From the NCBI GenBank assembly GCA_937916125.1, contig CALGGE010000074.1, positions 1 to 31,906 of the forward strand: a stretch of DNA of 31,906 nucleotides. The letters are read 5' to 3'. How positions within the stretch are numbered: position 1 is the stretch's first letter; each line of letters opens with the position of its first letter. The stretch is from an uncultured Elusimicrobia bacterium. GTDB lineage: Bacteria > Elusimicrobiota > Endomicrobiia > Endomicrobiales > Endomicrobiaceae. Below, one piece after another: positions 15,076 through 23,051 of this stretch. Both the position numbers and the translations under genes were made by a program. Under the pieces are notes generated by a model. The model worked only from the letters and a program-made list of their open reading frames with translations, was not told where the DNA came from and made no database searches.

Positions 15076-16362
15076 ATGAAAACTATTCGCATTAATAAAG
15101 TCCTTAGATTGCAGGGAACAATTTCCGTTCCTGCCGATAAATCAATAACACACAGAGCAATAATGTTATCATCTCTTGCCGACGGAAGATCAATAATAAA
15201 TAATTTTCTTCCTTCCGAAGACTGCTTTTCCACGATGAATGCTTTCAGAAATATGGGCGTTGAAATAGAAGAAAACGGTACAACTTTGATAATTAAAGGT
15301 GTTGGAATTCACGGATTAAAAAAGCCTCAACAAAATATTTATGCGGGAAATTCCGGAACTACTACAAGGCTTATTTCCGGTATTCTTGCAGGACAAAATT
15401 TTTCTTCAACCGTTACCGGTGACGACAGTTTATCAAAACGCCCGATGAAAAGAGTAATAGAACCTTTAAAATTGATGGGAACCGATATTACTGCCAAAGA
15501 CGGAAATTTTCTTCCCATGACGATAAACGCAAAAGGAAATTTAAAAGCCGTTGAATACAAAAGTCCCGTTGCTTCTGCACAAGTGAAATCCTGTATTCTT
15601 CTTGCAGGCTTGTATGCCGACGGTATAACAAAAGTTACCGAACCGGTAAAATCCAGAGATCATTCCGAAAGAATGCTGAAAGCTTTCGGTGCAGATATTT
15701 CCGTTGACGGACTTTCGGTAAGCATAAAACATTGTGATAAATTATTTGCACAAAATATTGATATCCCCTGCGATATTTCTTCAGCTGCATTTTTCCTTGT
15801 TGCGGGACTTATTGTTCCAAACTCAAATATAAAAATTTTAAATGTAAATATCAATTCCACACGCGACGGTATAATAGAAGTATTGAAGAATATGGGTGCA
15901 AATATAACGCTTGATAATGTCAGAACCGTATCGGGCGAAGAGGTTGCAGATATCGAGGTAAGTTATTCAAATTTACAAGCCGTTGATATAGGTGCGGAAA
16001 TTATGCCGCGTTTGATAGATGAAATTCCCATAATAGCACTTGCCGCAACACAGGCTGACGGCACTACAAAAATTTCCGGTGCTAAAGAGTTAAGAGTTAA
16101 AGAAAGCGATAGGCTTTCCGCGATAGCTACACAACTTATTAAAATGGGTGCCGATATTGTTGAAACAGAAGACGGATTGATTATAAAAGGTATTTCAAAA
16201 CTTAACGGTTGTAAAGTTGACAGTTTTAAAGATCACAGAATTGCAATGATGTTATCAATTGCAGGGCTTATTGCGGAAGGAGAAACGGAAATTGCGGACA
16301 GCGATTGTGTAAATATTTCTTTCGCAAATTTTTACGAAGTACTGAAAAAGTTGAATAGTTGA
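15076..16362 (+). CDS. aroA: 3-phosphoshikimate 1-carboxyvinyltransferase (EPSP synthase)
   Basis: EPSP synthase joins PEP to shikimate-3-phosphate on the way to chorismate. The 428-residue product has the ADKSITHR segment (21-28), GNSGTTTR (91-98), RPMKR (122-126), the catalytic DE pair (315-316), KESDR (342-346) and DHRIAM near the end. SAQVK (167-171), RDHSE (194-198) and NSTR (260-263) fit the class II group (Gram-positive/CP4-like) rather than the E. coli class I type. The final codons Lys-Leu-Asn-Ser-stop are encoded by the first units of the downstream 8-bp repeat, so the repeat supplies the stop codon. Confidence 0.96.
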   Translation: MKTIRINKVLRLQGTISVPADKSITHRAIMLSSLADGRSIINNFLPSEDCFSTMNAFRNMGVEIEENGTTLIIKGVGIHGLKKPQQNIYAGNSGTTTRLISGILAGQNFSSTVTGDDSLSKRPMKRVIEPLKLMGTDITAKDGNFLPMTINAKGNLKAVEYKSPVASAQVKSCILLAGLYADGITKVTEPVKSRDHSERMLKAFGADISVDGLSVSIKHCDKLFAQNIDIPCDISSAAFFLVAGLIVPNSNIKILNVNINSTRDGIIEVLKNMGANITLDNVRTVSGEEVADIEVSYSNLQAVDIGAEIMPRLIDEIPIIALAATQADGTTKISGAKELRVKESDRLSAIATQLIKMGADIVETEDGLIIKGISKLNGCKVDSFKDHRIAMMLSIAGLIAEGETEIADSDCVNISFANFYEVLKKLNS

Positions 16363-16610
16363 AGAGTTGAAAAGTTGAGAACGACAATGAACGACAACGG
16401 CAGTTGAAAGGTTGAAGAGTTGAAGAGTTGAAGAGTTGAAAACGACAATGTACAATGTATGATGTACAATGTACAATGAACGACAACTACAACGACAGTT
16501 GAATAGTTGAAAAGTTGAACAGTTTAACGGCAACGACAACGACGAGATGCTTCAACAAGCTCAGCATGACAGAATGACAGTTGAATAGTTGAATAGTTGA
16601 AAAGTTGATA
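16349..16610 (+). repeat. 8-bp-period AGTTGAAN repeat tract
   Basis: There are seventeen units of AGTTGAAN (a few off by one base) in four blocks: 16349-16380, 16402-16441, 16497-16528 and 16579-16610. The blocks are separated by spacers rich in AACGACAA and TACAATG. The eighth base varies (T, G, A, C). A period of 8 rules out coding. The tract starts inside aroA and ends 31 nt before the pilin ATG, filling almost the whole intergenic gap. The same unit type recurs at 27751-27905. Confidence 0.85.
16544..16570. repeat. Dispersed-type motif GAGATGCTTCAACAAGCTCA...
   Basis: This 27-nt segment, embedded between repeat blocks three and four, closely resembles an intergenic motif I recognise from many unrelated bacterial genomes (the CTGAGCTTGTCGAAGCATC type, reverse strand), with one base changed. 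AGCTTGTTGAAGC/GCTTCAACAAGCT gives it short hairpin potential. Its function is unknown. Confidence 0.45.
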
Positions 16611-16641
16611 ACAGCAATAAACTAAAACAAGGAGATGAATT

Positions 16642-17085
16642 ATGAAAAGAAAATTAAAAGGTTTTACATTAGTGGAGTTGGTAATAACGATTGCTATCGT
16701 TATCATTTTGTCGGTGATAAGCGTTCCGATATATCAAGGATATACGTACAAAGCAAAAATGAGTGAGGGGTATGCACTTTTAGGAACAATATTATCTGCT
16801 CAAAAAGCGTATTATTCGGAATATGGGTGTTTTTTTAGATCAAAAAATAGTCTTGCTCTTGATGGTGCGACAAATTATGAACCTGATTTGGGAATAGATG
16901 CAAGAGGTAATAAATACTTTACTTTATTTTATGCCGGTTGGAATAATGGCAAAGGAGAGAATGCAGATAAAGAAAATTGGCTTCACTCCGTAGTATATAA
17001 ACCTAAAGAACTAACAGATAACGGAAAAACTGCATTAAAACTTGAATATTATATAACCGGTGGAATTACATTTTACGAAGAATAA
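16642..17085 (+). CDS. Type IV pilin-like (PilE-type) prepilin
   Basis: The 147-residue prepilin has a short positive leader (MKRKLKG) cut after G7, then mature FTLVELVITIAIVIILSVI with the required Glu at +5 and the N-terminal membrane/assembly helix. The globular part (about 50-147) is short and contains aromatic-rich strands, ending in GGITFYEE. Good ribosome site AAGGAG. No assembly ATPase, platform protein, secretin or prepilin peptidase is nearby, so it depends on machinery elsewhere. It could be a major or minor pilin, or a pseudopilin of a type II-like secretion system. Orphan pilin genes in number are, as I recall, a feature of Elusimicrobiota. Repeat-rich DNA lies upstream. Confidence 0.88.
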   Translation: MKRKLKGFTLVELVITIAIVIILSVISVPIYQGYTYKAKMSEGYALLGTILSAQKAYYSEYGCFFRSKNSLALDGATNYEPDLGIDARGNKYFTLFYAGWNNGKGENADKENWLHSVVYKPKELTDNGKTALKLEYYITGGITFYEE

Positions 17086-17168
17086 ATTATTTTTTTATTA
17101 AAGTATAAATTCAAAAGATAATGTTGTAATGAAAGTGAAAATATAATTTTAAACATATTTTAAACATA

Positions 17169-17202
17169 AAAAAAGCAACCGTATATCATCGGTTGCTTTT
17201 TT
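17169..17202. terminator. Bidirectional terminator between the pilin and secY
   Basis: AAAAAAGCAACCG (17169-17181) and CGGTTGCTTTTTT (17190-17202) pair perfectly over 13 bp around an 8-nt loop. The A-run on one side and T-run on the other make it work in both directions. It closes both the rightward pilin transcript and the leftward ribosomal operon. Confidence 0.9.
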
Positions 17203-17220
17203 AAATTATATTTATATTTT

Positions 17221-18564
17221 TTACTTAATGTTGAACCAACGGCCTTTTATTCTTCCCTCTTTCATAAACCCTTCATAATGCCTCATAATCAAGTGAGACT
17301 CTATCTGCCCTATGGTATCGAGAGATACACCGACAACGATAAGGAGAGAGGTTCCGCCGAAGAAGAAAGGTGCCGACATCATATTTCTTAAATAATCGGG
17401 GAGCACTGCGATACATGCAACAAATAAAGCTCCGCCTAAAGTAACTCTTTCCAAAACTTTCTGAATATAAGTTGCAGTCGGTTCGCCCGGTCTGATACCC
17501 GGAATAAATCCGCCCGACTTTTTCATATTTTCAGCTAAATCTTTAGGATTGAACGAGATGGAATTATAAAAATAACAGAAAAATATTACGAGTGCCGCAT
17601 ATATAAAATTATAAGCGAATGAACTGTGGTTAAACCATTCCATAATCATCTTGGAAACAGGAATACCGAAAAGTGTCCATTCGGGAGCAAACTGTGCAAG
17701 CGTTAACGGTGCAGAGAGTATGGATATTGCAAAGATAACCGCAATAACACCCGACTGGTCAACCTTGATAGGTAAGAAAGATGTTGAACCGCCGTACATT
17801 CTTCTGCCGACCATTCTTTTTGCATAGTTTATGGGAATTCTTCTCTGTGCGGTTTCAACCCAAACAACAAGAGTTAAAACGATTAAAACAAGTGCCAAGA
17901 GTGCAATTGCAACAAGAATAGAAAGTTCTTCCATCTGAATAAGCTTGATAACGCCCAAAAAAGCAGACGGAAGTCTCTCAACGATACCTGCAAAAATGAT
18001 TAAAGAAATACCGTTACCGATACCGCGTTCCGTAACCTGTTCACCGAGCCACATTATAAGAACCGTTCCGGTAACAAGAGTAATAACCGTCATGGCTATC
18101 CATGTTAAAGACGGCTCTAAAACTATCGGCATACCGCTGGGGGTAGGCATTCTCATAATTGCTATAGTCAAACCAAAAGACTGAATTGCACCTAAGATAA
18201 GCGTTCCGTATCTTGTTATCTGAGTAAGTTTCTTTCTTCCCTGTTCGCCCTCTTTTGCAAGCCTGTCTAAATAAGGAATAACATGCGCACCCTGCATCAA
18301 ACTCATAATAATGGATGCGTTGATGTAAGGCATAATACCCATTGAGAAAACGGACATTCTGTTCAATGCACCGCCGGAGAACATATCCAAAAAGCCGAGC
18401 AATCCGTTACTGTTTGCTTCAAACAAAGAACGTACCGCATCTGCATTGATTCCCGGAATAGGTACCGCCGCACCTATTCTGTATGCAACTATTATTGCAA
18501 GCGTAAAAAGTACTTTACTTTTAAGCTGCGGAATTTTAAATATATCACCGAATGTTTTTAACAT
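17221..18564 (-). CDS. secY: Preprotein translocase subunit SecY
   Basis: SecY is the channel of the Sec translocon in the inner membrane. It has 447 residues with about ten hydrophobic helices. Family features include RIGAAVPIPGIN in helix 1, FSGGALNRMSVFSMGIMPYI in the plug/helix 2 region, GNGISLIIFAGI, the cytosolic loop RRIPINYAKRM and the late GIRPGEPT loop. It is the last gene of the spc block. adk, map, infA and rpmJ, often next in other bacteria, are absent here; the terminator and a convergent pilin gene follow instead. Confidence 0.97.
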   Translation of the reverse strand: MLKTFGDIFKIPQLKSKVLFTLAIIVAYRIGAAVPIPGINADAVRSLFEANSNGLLGFLDMFSGGALNRMSVFSMGIMPYINASIIMSLMQGAHVIPYLDRLAKEGEQGRKKLTQITRYGTLILGAIQSFGLTIAIMRMPTPSGMPIVLEPSLTWIAMTVITLVTGTVLIMWLGEQVTERGIGNGISLIIFAGIVERLPSAFLGVIKLIQMEELSILVAIALLALVLIVLTLVVWVETAQRRIPINYAKRMVGRRMYGGSTSFLPIKVDQSGVIAVIFAISILSAPLTLAQFAPEWTLFGIPVSKMIMEWFNHSSFAYNFIYAALVIFFCYFYNSISFNPKDLAENMKKSGGFIPGIRPGEPTATYIQKVLERVTLGGALFVACIAVLPDYLRNMMSAPFFFGGTSLLIVVGVSLDTIGQIESHLIMRHYEGFMKEGRIKGRWFNIK

Positions 18565-18591
18565 AAATTATTCCCTATATATAAATTTTAA

Positions 18592-19041
18592 TTACTTTAC
18601 AACTTCTGCTTTTCCGCCGGCTTTGGCAATTTTATCCTGCGCCGTTTTCGAAAATGCGTTAGCCTTGACGGTAAAATTCTTCTTCAATTCTCCGTTTGCA
18701 AGAATTTTAACAAGTTTACCTTTCTTAATAATTCCCGCATTCTTTAAAGTTTCAGCGTTAATCTCAGCACCGGCATCAAACTTAGCTTCTATGGAACTTA
18801 AATTAACAATTTCATATTCCTTACGGAACATTGCGTGACTGAAACCTCTTTTAGGCATTCTTCTGACGATAGACATCTGTCCGCCTTCAAACCAAGACAT
18901 TTTTCCGTCGCCCGATCTTGCTTTCTGACCTTTACTTCCTCTGGTAGAGGTTCTGCCCATTCCCGAGCCTACGCCTCTTCCTACAATCTTCTTTCTGTGT
19001 TTTGCACCTTGTGCAGGTGATAAAGTGTTAAGACCTATCAT
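18592..19041 (-). CDS. rplO: 50S ribosomal protein L15
   Basis: L15 is a late-assembly protein of the large subunit, contacting 23S rRNA. The 149 residues show the Gly-rich RNA-binding N-terminus (KKIVGRGVGSGMGRTSTRG, SGDGKMSWFEGGQ) and a compact C-terminal domain ending GGKAEVVK. Its ATG overlaps the rpsE stop by 4 nt. In most spc operons rpmD sits here, so translational coupling to rpsE replaces it. Confidence 0.97.
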   Translation of the reverse strand: MIGLNTLSPAQGAKHRKKIVGRGVGSGMGRTSTRGSKGQKARSGDGKMSWFEGGQMSIVRRMPKRGFSHAMFRKEYEIVNLSSIEAKFDAGAEINAETLKNAGIIKKGKLVKILANGELKKNFTVKANAFSKTAQDKIAKAGGKAEVVK

Positions 19042-19544
19042 ATTTCCGCAACCTCTTTATTTCTTATTTTAGCAACATCTTCTTTCGTTCTTAAGCCTTT
19101 TAAAGCGTCAATCGTTGCATAAACAACATTGAAAGGATTTGATGTTCTCATGGATTTCGTGAGAATATCGGAAATACCTACTGCTTCAAGCACGGCTCTG
19201 ACGGGACCGCCTGCGATAACACCTGTTCCCGGAACTGCAGGTTTTAACAAAACTTTTCCTGCCCCCGATACGCCGATGATTTCGTGCGGTATCGATGTAT
19301 TTTTAAGTGCAACCGATATCATATTTTTCTGAGCATAAGCACTGCCTTTCTTGATTGCAGCCTGAACTTCATTTGCTTTACCAAGACCGCAGCCGATTTT
19401 ACCGTTTCTATCGCCGACGACGACAAGTGCATTGAAAGAGAATCTCTTTCCGCCCTTAACAACTTTAGCAACTCTGTTAACTGCTACTACGGTTTCGGTT
19501 AAACCGCTTTCATTTTCATTTTTATTTATTTTATTGTCAGCCAA
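19038..19544 (-). CDS. rpsE: 30S ribosomal protein S5
   Basis: S5 lies at the mRNA entry side of the small subunit and affects decoding accuracy. The 168 residues include the double-stranded-RNA-binding fold with RVAKVVKGGKRFSFNALVVV (23-42), GKIGCGLGKANEV, and the C-terminal fold with PAVPGTGVIAGGPVRAVLE. The first 18 residues are acidic and polar (NKINKNENESG), a variable extension. It overlaps rplO by 4 nt, leaving no space for rpmD (L30). Confidence 0.97.
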   Translation of the reverse strand: MADNKINKNENESGLTETVVAVNRVAKVVKGGKRFSFNALVVVGDRNGKIGCGLGKANEVQAAIKKGSAYAQKNMISVALKNTSIPHEIIGVSGAGKVLLKPAVPGTGVIAGGPVRAVLEAVGISDILTKSMRTSNPFNVVYATIDALKGLRTKEDVAKIRNKEVAEI

Positions 19545-19578
19545 CTTTTCCCCCTACAACGACCAATAATTATTTTAA

Positions 19579-19938
19579 TTAAAAATCAAGTCCGCCCGCT
19601 CTTGCTTCGTCGGCAAGTGCTTTTACTTTACCGGTATAAACTTTACCTGCTCTGTCGAAAACAACCTGTTTTATATTCTTTTCGGCAGCTTTCTGAGCAA
19701 TAAGCTTACCTACCGCTTTCGCGGCTTCGATATTTCCCGTAGATTTTAAAGAACCTTTAAGTTCTGCGGACAACGTGGAAGCTGCAGCCAAAGTAAATCC
19801 TTTCGAATCGTCGATAACTTGAGCATAAATATGTTTATGACCGCATTTTATGTTAAGTCTCGGTCTGTCGGACGTTCCTTCGATTTTGCTTCTTATTCTT
19901 TTTTTACGAAATGCTAATCTTACTTTTGGATTTTTCAT
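19579..19938 (-). CDS. rplR: 50S ribosomal protein L18
   Basis: L18 binds 5S rRNA together with L5 in the central protuberance. It has 119 residues with a basic N-terminus (VRLAFRKKRIRSKIEG), DRPRLNIKCGHKHIYAQVIDD and the conserved ending ADEARAGGLDF. It lies between rplF (36-nt gap) and rpsE (34-nt gap). Length and order are ordinary. Confidence 0.96.
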   Translation of the reverse strand: MKNPKVRLAFRKKRIRSKIEGTSDRPRLNIKCGHKHIYAQVIDDSKGFTLAAASTLSAELKGSLKSTGNIEAAKAVGKLIAQKAAEKNIKQVVFDRAGKVYTGKVKALADEARAGGLDF

Positions 19939-19974
19939 TTACGACCTCTGTTATTAATCAATTAATTCTTATAC

Positions 19975-20535
19975 TTATTTCTTTGATCCGGCAGCAGCTT
20001 TTCCTGCTTTTCTGATAATCTTTTCGCCGAAATATTTAATACCGAAACCTTTGTAAGGTTCAGGCGGTTTTACTGCTCGAACCTGTGCGGCAAAAGCACC
20101 GACTTTCTGCTTATCACAGCCGGTAATAGTTAAAGTAGGAACTTTATCCTGCGTCATACCGACTACAACTTTTAGTCCTTCCGGTATTTCCAAAGTAACC
20201 GTATGAGAATAACCTACCGTCAATGTGATAAGTTTACCGCTCATAACGGCTTTAAAACCCAAACCGTTAAGTTCAAGTTCTTTTTTATATCCGGTTGTTA
20301 CACCCTCAATCATATTGCAAATAAGACCTCTTATCAACCCCTGAAGCATATTTGCCTGTCTTGAAGGTTGTTTCTGCTCGACGGTAACATCCGAATTTTC
20401 AATTTTTACGTTAATCTCGTCGTTTATAGACTGAGAAAGTTTTCCATTAGCACCTGAAACTTCCAAAGTTCCGTTTTTAAATTCAACTTTAACTTTTTCA
20501 GGTATTGTTATTGGTTTTTTTCCTAAGCGACTCAT
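19975..20535 (-). CDS. rplF: 50S ribosomal protein L6
   Basis: L6 lies near the sarcin-ricin loop and the factor-binding site. It has 186 residues in two repeated alpha/beta domains, with MSRLGKKPITIPEKV at the start and the signature PEPYKGFGIKY followed by GEKIIRKAGK. A short Lys/Ala/Ser tail ends the protein. The gene sits in the normal place between rpsH (23-nt gap) and rplR. Confidence 0.97.
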   Translation of the reverse strand: MSRLGKKPITIPEKVKVEFKNGTLEVSGANGKLSQSINDEINVKIENSDVTVEQKQPSRQANMLQGLIRGLICNMIEGVTTGYKKELELNGLGFKAVMSGKLITLTVGYSHTVTLEIPEGLKVVVGMTQDKVPTLTITGCDKQKVGAFAAQVRAVKPPEPYKGFGIKYFGEKIIRKAGKAAAGSKK

Positions 20536-20558
20536 TTCAAAACCTCAATATTATAATT

Positions 20559-20951
20559 TTACCAAACGTATCCTATTACTTCTCCGCCGACTTTTGCTTC
20601 TTTAGCTTTCTTGCTCGACATCATACCTTTCGATGTGGAAACAACAGCTATACCGAAGCTGCCTAAAACTTTCGGTAATTCTTCATGACCTTTGAAAATT
20701 CTCAAGCTGGGCTTGGAAACTCTCTTGATTCCCTGAAGAACGGCTTTACCGTTATCGTACTTCAAATAAACTCTCAGAACACCCTGTTTCTGGTCTTCAA
20801 TATGTTTATAATTTGCAATATATCCTTCTTCTTTCAAAACTCTTGCGATTTCTGTTTTTACTTTTGAAGACGGAATATCAACTTTTTCATGAAGTTTTGA
20901 ATTCGCATTGCGAATCCTTACAAACATGTCTGATATAGGATCTGTAATCAT
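20559..20951 (-). CDS. rpsH: 30S ribosomal protein S8
   Basis: S8 binds helix 21 of 16S rRNA and in enterobacteria also represses the spc operon. It has 130 residues, with DPISDMFVRIRNA at the N-terminus, RVSKPSLRIFKG in the middle and the rRNA-binding STSKGMMSSKKAKE plus GGEVIGYVW at the end. I see no obvious S8-site mimic in the rplX-rplE spacer, where E. coli has it, though this was judged by eye. Confidence 0.97.
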   Translation of the reverse strand: MITDPISDMFVRIRNANSKLHEKVDIPSSKVKTEIARVLKEEGYIANYKHIEDQKQGVLRVYLKYDNGKAVLQGIKRVSKPSLRIFKGHEELPKVLGSFGIAVVSTSKGMMSSKKAKEAKVGGEVIGYVW

Positions 20952-20997
20952 TACACCTAACCTCTTTTAATTTTTAAATTACTGCCAAACGCCGCTA

Positions 20998-21183
20998 CTA
21001 CCAACTTGACTTTGATACACCCGGAATTTCTCCGTTGTGTGCAAGCTTACGAAAGCATATTCTGCATAAACCAAAATCTCTGTAGTAGCCTCTAGGTCTT
21101 CCGCACAGGCGACATCTGTTCCTGTACCTAGTTGCAAACTTCTGAGGTTTGCGCATTTTTGCTTCTGCTGATGTTGTTGCCAT
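20998..21183 (-). CDS. rpsZ: 30S ribosomal protein S14, zinc-binding type Z
   Basis: S14 lies in the head of the small subunit. At 61 residues this is the short zinc-ribbon form: C24-x2-C27-x12-C40-x2-C43 in CRLCGRPRGYYRDFGLCRIC, with the conserved end GVSKSSW. The zinc-independent long form is not in this window. The start MATTSAEAKM adds a few residues compared with the usual MAKKS beginning. It lies in the normal place between rplE and rpsH. Confidence 0.96.
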   Translation of the reverse strand: MATTSAEAKMRKPQKFATRYRNRCRLCGRPRGYYRDFGLCRICFRKLAHNGEIPGVSKSSW

Positions 21184-21262
21184 AAATAGCCCTCTATTTA
21201 TTTATTTTATATTTCACATCGCAAGTTTTTCTATGCAAATGTTTACGACATTTTAAAAAATA

Positions 21263-21817
21263 CTATTTTCTTTTCTTGAAAGGCATACCTAAGAAGTCGA
21301 GCAATGCTTTCGCGTGTTCGTCTTTCTTAGCAGTGGTAACGATTGTAATATTCATACCTCTTGCCTTATCGGACTTTTCAACATTGATTTCAGGGAAAAT
21401 ATACTGTTCGGTAAGACCGATATTGAAATTTCCTCTTCCGTCAAATTTGTTAGGTTCTACGCCTCTGAAGTCTCTGATTCTCGGCATAGCTATATTCATA
21501 AGCCTGTCCAAGAATTCATACATAATGGCTCCTCTTAAAGTAACCTTTATGCCGATAGGCATACCCTGCCTTATTTTAAAGTTGGAAACCGAAGCTTTTG
21601 CTCTGCAGGTAACCGGTTTCTGTCCCGTAATTGCCGCAAGCTCTGCCGTTGCAATTTCCAAAACTTTTACGTTTTCTTTTGCTTCGGAAAGTCCGATATT
21701 TACAACAACTTTTGAAAGTTTCGGAACTTCGTTGGCATTCTTGAAACCGAACTCTTTTTCCAAAGCCGGTATCACATTTTTTACATACAATTCTTTTAAT
21801 CTGGGTACTTGATTCAT
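21263..21817 (-). CDS. rplE: 50S ribosomal protein L5
   Basis: L5 binds 5S rRNA and touches the P-site tRNA and S13. The 184 residues begin MNQVPRLKELYVKNVIPALE and contain VVNIGLSEAKEN, GQKPVTCRAKASVSNFKIRQ, DFRGVEPNKFDGRGNFNIG and the ending FLGMPFKKRK. All are family hallmarks, and length and position are standard. Confidence 0.97.
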   Translation of the reverse strand: MNQVPRLKELYVKNVIPALEKEFGFKNANEVPKLSKVVVNIGLSEAKENVKVLEIATAELAAITGQKPVTCRAKASVSNFKIRQGMPIGIKVTLRGAIMYEFLDRLMNIAMPRIRDFRGVEPNKFDGRGNFNIGLTEQYIFPEINVEKSDKARGMNITIVTTAKKDEHAKALLDFLGMPFKKRK

Positions 21818-21839
21818 AATTTATTATCTTCCCTTATAA

Positions 21840-22151
21840 CTAAACTATTATTTCTCCGCATTTTCTGCAAACTCTGACTTTCTTTCCGTCGGATAATTTA
21901 TCGAATTTAGGTCTGTTGGGTTTGCTGCATTTGGGACATACCAACATAACGTTCGATATGGAAAGAGGCGACTCTTTTTCTTTTATTCCGCCCAGATCGG
22001 TTTGAGTGGGCTTCGTATGCCTTTTAACAAAGTTAACTTTAGCAACGATAACCTTTCCTTTTTCGGCGTCAACTTTCAAAACTTCGCCTTCTTTGCCTTT
22101 ATCCTTTCCCGCTAAAACTACAACTTTATCTTTTTTCTTAATGTTAAGCAT
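21840..22151 (-). CDS. rplX: 50S ribosomal protein L24
   Basis: L24 starts large-subunit assembly and sits near the exit tunnel. It has 103 residues: a KOW motif (KKKDKVVVLAGKDKGKEGEV, 5-24) and a C-terminal part with two CxxC pairs (C72/C75 and C95/C98). These could bind zinc, as in a subset of bacterial L24 proteins. The 26-nt gap to rplN is ordinary. Confidence 0.96.
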   Translation of the reverse strand: MLNIKKKDKVVVLAGKDKGKEGEVLKVDAEKGKVIVAKVNFVKRHTKPTQTDLGGIKEKESPLSISNVMLVCPKCSKPNRPKFDKLSDGKKVRVCRKCGEIIV

Positions 22152-22177
22152 ATTTTCTATCCTGTTAAAAACTTATG

Positions 22178-22546
22178 TTATATTACTTCCGGTGCAAGAG
22201 AGATAATTTTAAGATAATTTGCTTCTCTCAATTCTCTTGCAATAGGTCCGAAAATACGAGTTCCTTTCGGTTCGCCCTCGTCATTGATGATAACTGCCGC
22301 GTTGTCATCAAATCTGATATATGTTCCGTCTTCTCTGCGATATTCTTTGGCTGTTCTGACTATAACGACCTTAACAACATCACCTTTCTTGATATTTGCA
22401 TGAGGTATTGCATCCTGAACGGAAGCCATTACAACATCGCCAAGACCTGCGTATCTTCTTTTTAATCCTTTCATAACTCTGAAACAACGAACTTTCTTTG
22501 CTCCGGAATTATCTGCTACGTTTAAAATTGTTCTTTCTTGAATCAT
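22178..22546 (-). CDS. rplN: 50S ribosomal protein L14
   Basis: L14 forms inter-subunit bridges with 16S rRNA. It has 122 residues and near-universal sequence: MIQERTILNVADNSGAKKVR, GDVVMASVQDAIP, then RTKEY-like VRTAKEYRREDG, and GTRIFGPIARELRE. It is the first gene of the spc-type half, 10 nt after rpsQ, so the S10 and spc operons are continuous here. Confidence 0.97.
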   Translation of the reverse strand: MIQERTILNVADNSGAKKVRCFRVMKGLKRRYAGLGDVVMASVQDAIPHANIKKGDVVKVVIVRTAKEYRREDGTYIRFDDNAAVIINDEGEPKGTRIFGPIARELREANYLKIISLAPEVI

Positions 22547-22556
22547 TGTCTTTTCC

Positions 22557-22814
22557 TTATGCTTTGTTTACAACTGATGTCAAAATCCATCTTTTTGTTT
22601 TTGACATAGGTCTTGATTCCATTATAGAAACCAAATCGCCCATTTTAGACTCATTCTTCTCGTCGTGAACCGAGAATTTAGATTTTACTCTTATTATTCT
22701 GCCGTATAACGGGTGTTTGATTGTTCTTTCAACAGCAACAATTCTTGTTTTGGAAGATTTATCGCTGACTACAACGCCCTGCATTATTTTTCTTTTTGCA
22801 CGTTCTTCTGCCAT
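22557..22814 (-). CDS. rpsQ: 30S ribosomal protein S17
   Basis: S17 is an early-binding small-subunit protein with an OB fold. It has 85 residues: KRKIMQGVVVSDKSSKTRIV, then the conserved HPLYGRIIR and a DLVSIMESRPMSKTKRW segment. The normal order rpmC-rpsQ-rplN is kept, with gaps of 17 and 10 nt. Confidence 0.96.
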   Translation of the reverse strand: MAEERAKRKIMQGVVVSDKSSKTRIVAVERTIKHPLYGRIIRVKSKFSVHDEKNESKMGDLVSIMESRPMSKTKRWILTSVVNKA

Positions 22815-22831
22815 TGTTCCTTCCTATTGGG

Positions 22832-23035
22832 TTATTTTCCCTTTTTTTGCTCAGCAAGAAGTGTTTTAACTCTTGCTATATTTTTTCTCATTTCCCTGAT
22901 TTCCAGAGGATTTTTTACCGGAGCTGCCGAATTTCTAAACTTCAACTTGTAGTATTTATCTTCAAGTTCAACAAGCTTAGCATTCAACTCTGCCGATGAC
23001 ATACTCTTAATCTCTTGCCAGTTTTTTTGTTTCAT
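22832..23035 (-). CDS. rpmC: 50S ribosomal protein L29
   Basis: L29 is a small two-helix protein at the tunnel exit, next to L23, and part of the docking site for trigger factor and SRP. It has 67 residues with MKQKNWQEIKSMSSAEL, the conserved KLKFRNSAAPVKNPLEIREM and RKNIARVKTLL. It begins 16 nt after rplP. Confidence 0.95.
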   Translation of the reverse strand: MKQKNWQEIKSMSSAELNAKLVELEDKYYKLKFRNSAAPVKNPLEIREMRKNIARVKTLLAEQKKGK

Positions 23036-23051
23036 ATTGTCTCTTCCGTTA

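Noticed and set aside
16349..16610. CRISPR array
   Set aside because: The units are only 8 bp and run head to tail in blocks. There are no regular 28-37 bp repeats with unique spacers.
16349..16610. Leftward coding ORFs with phrases such as QLFNSSTLQLFN
   Set aside because: They arise from the 8-bp repeat read on the other strand. They lack ribosome sites, and several frames are open at once.
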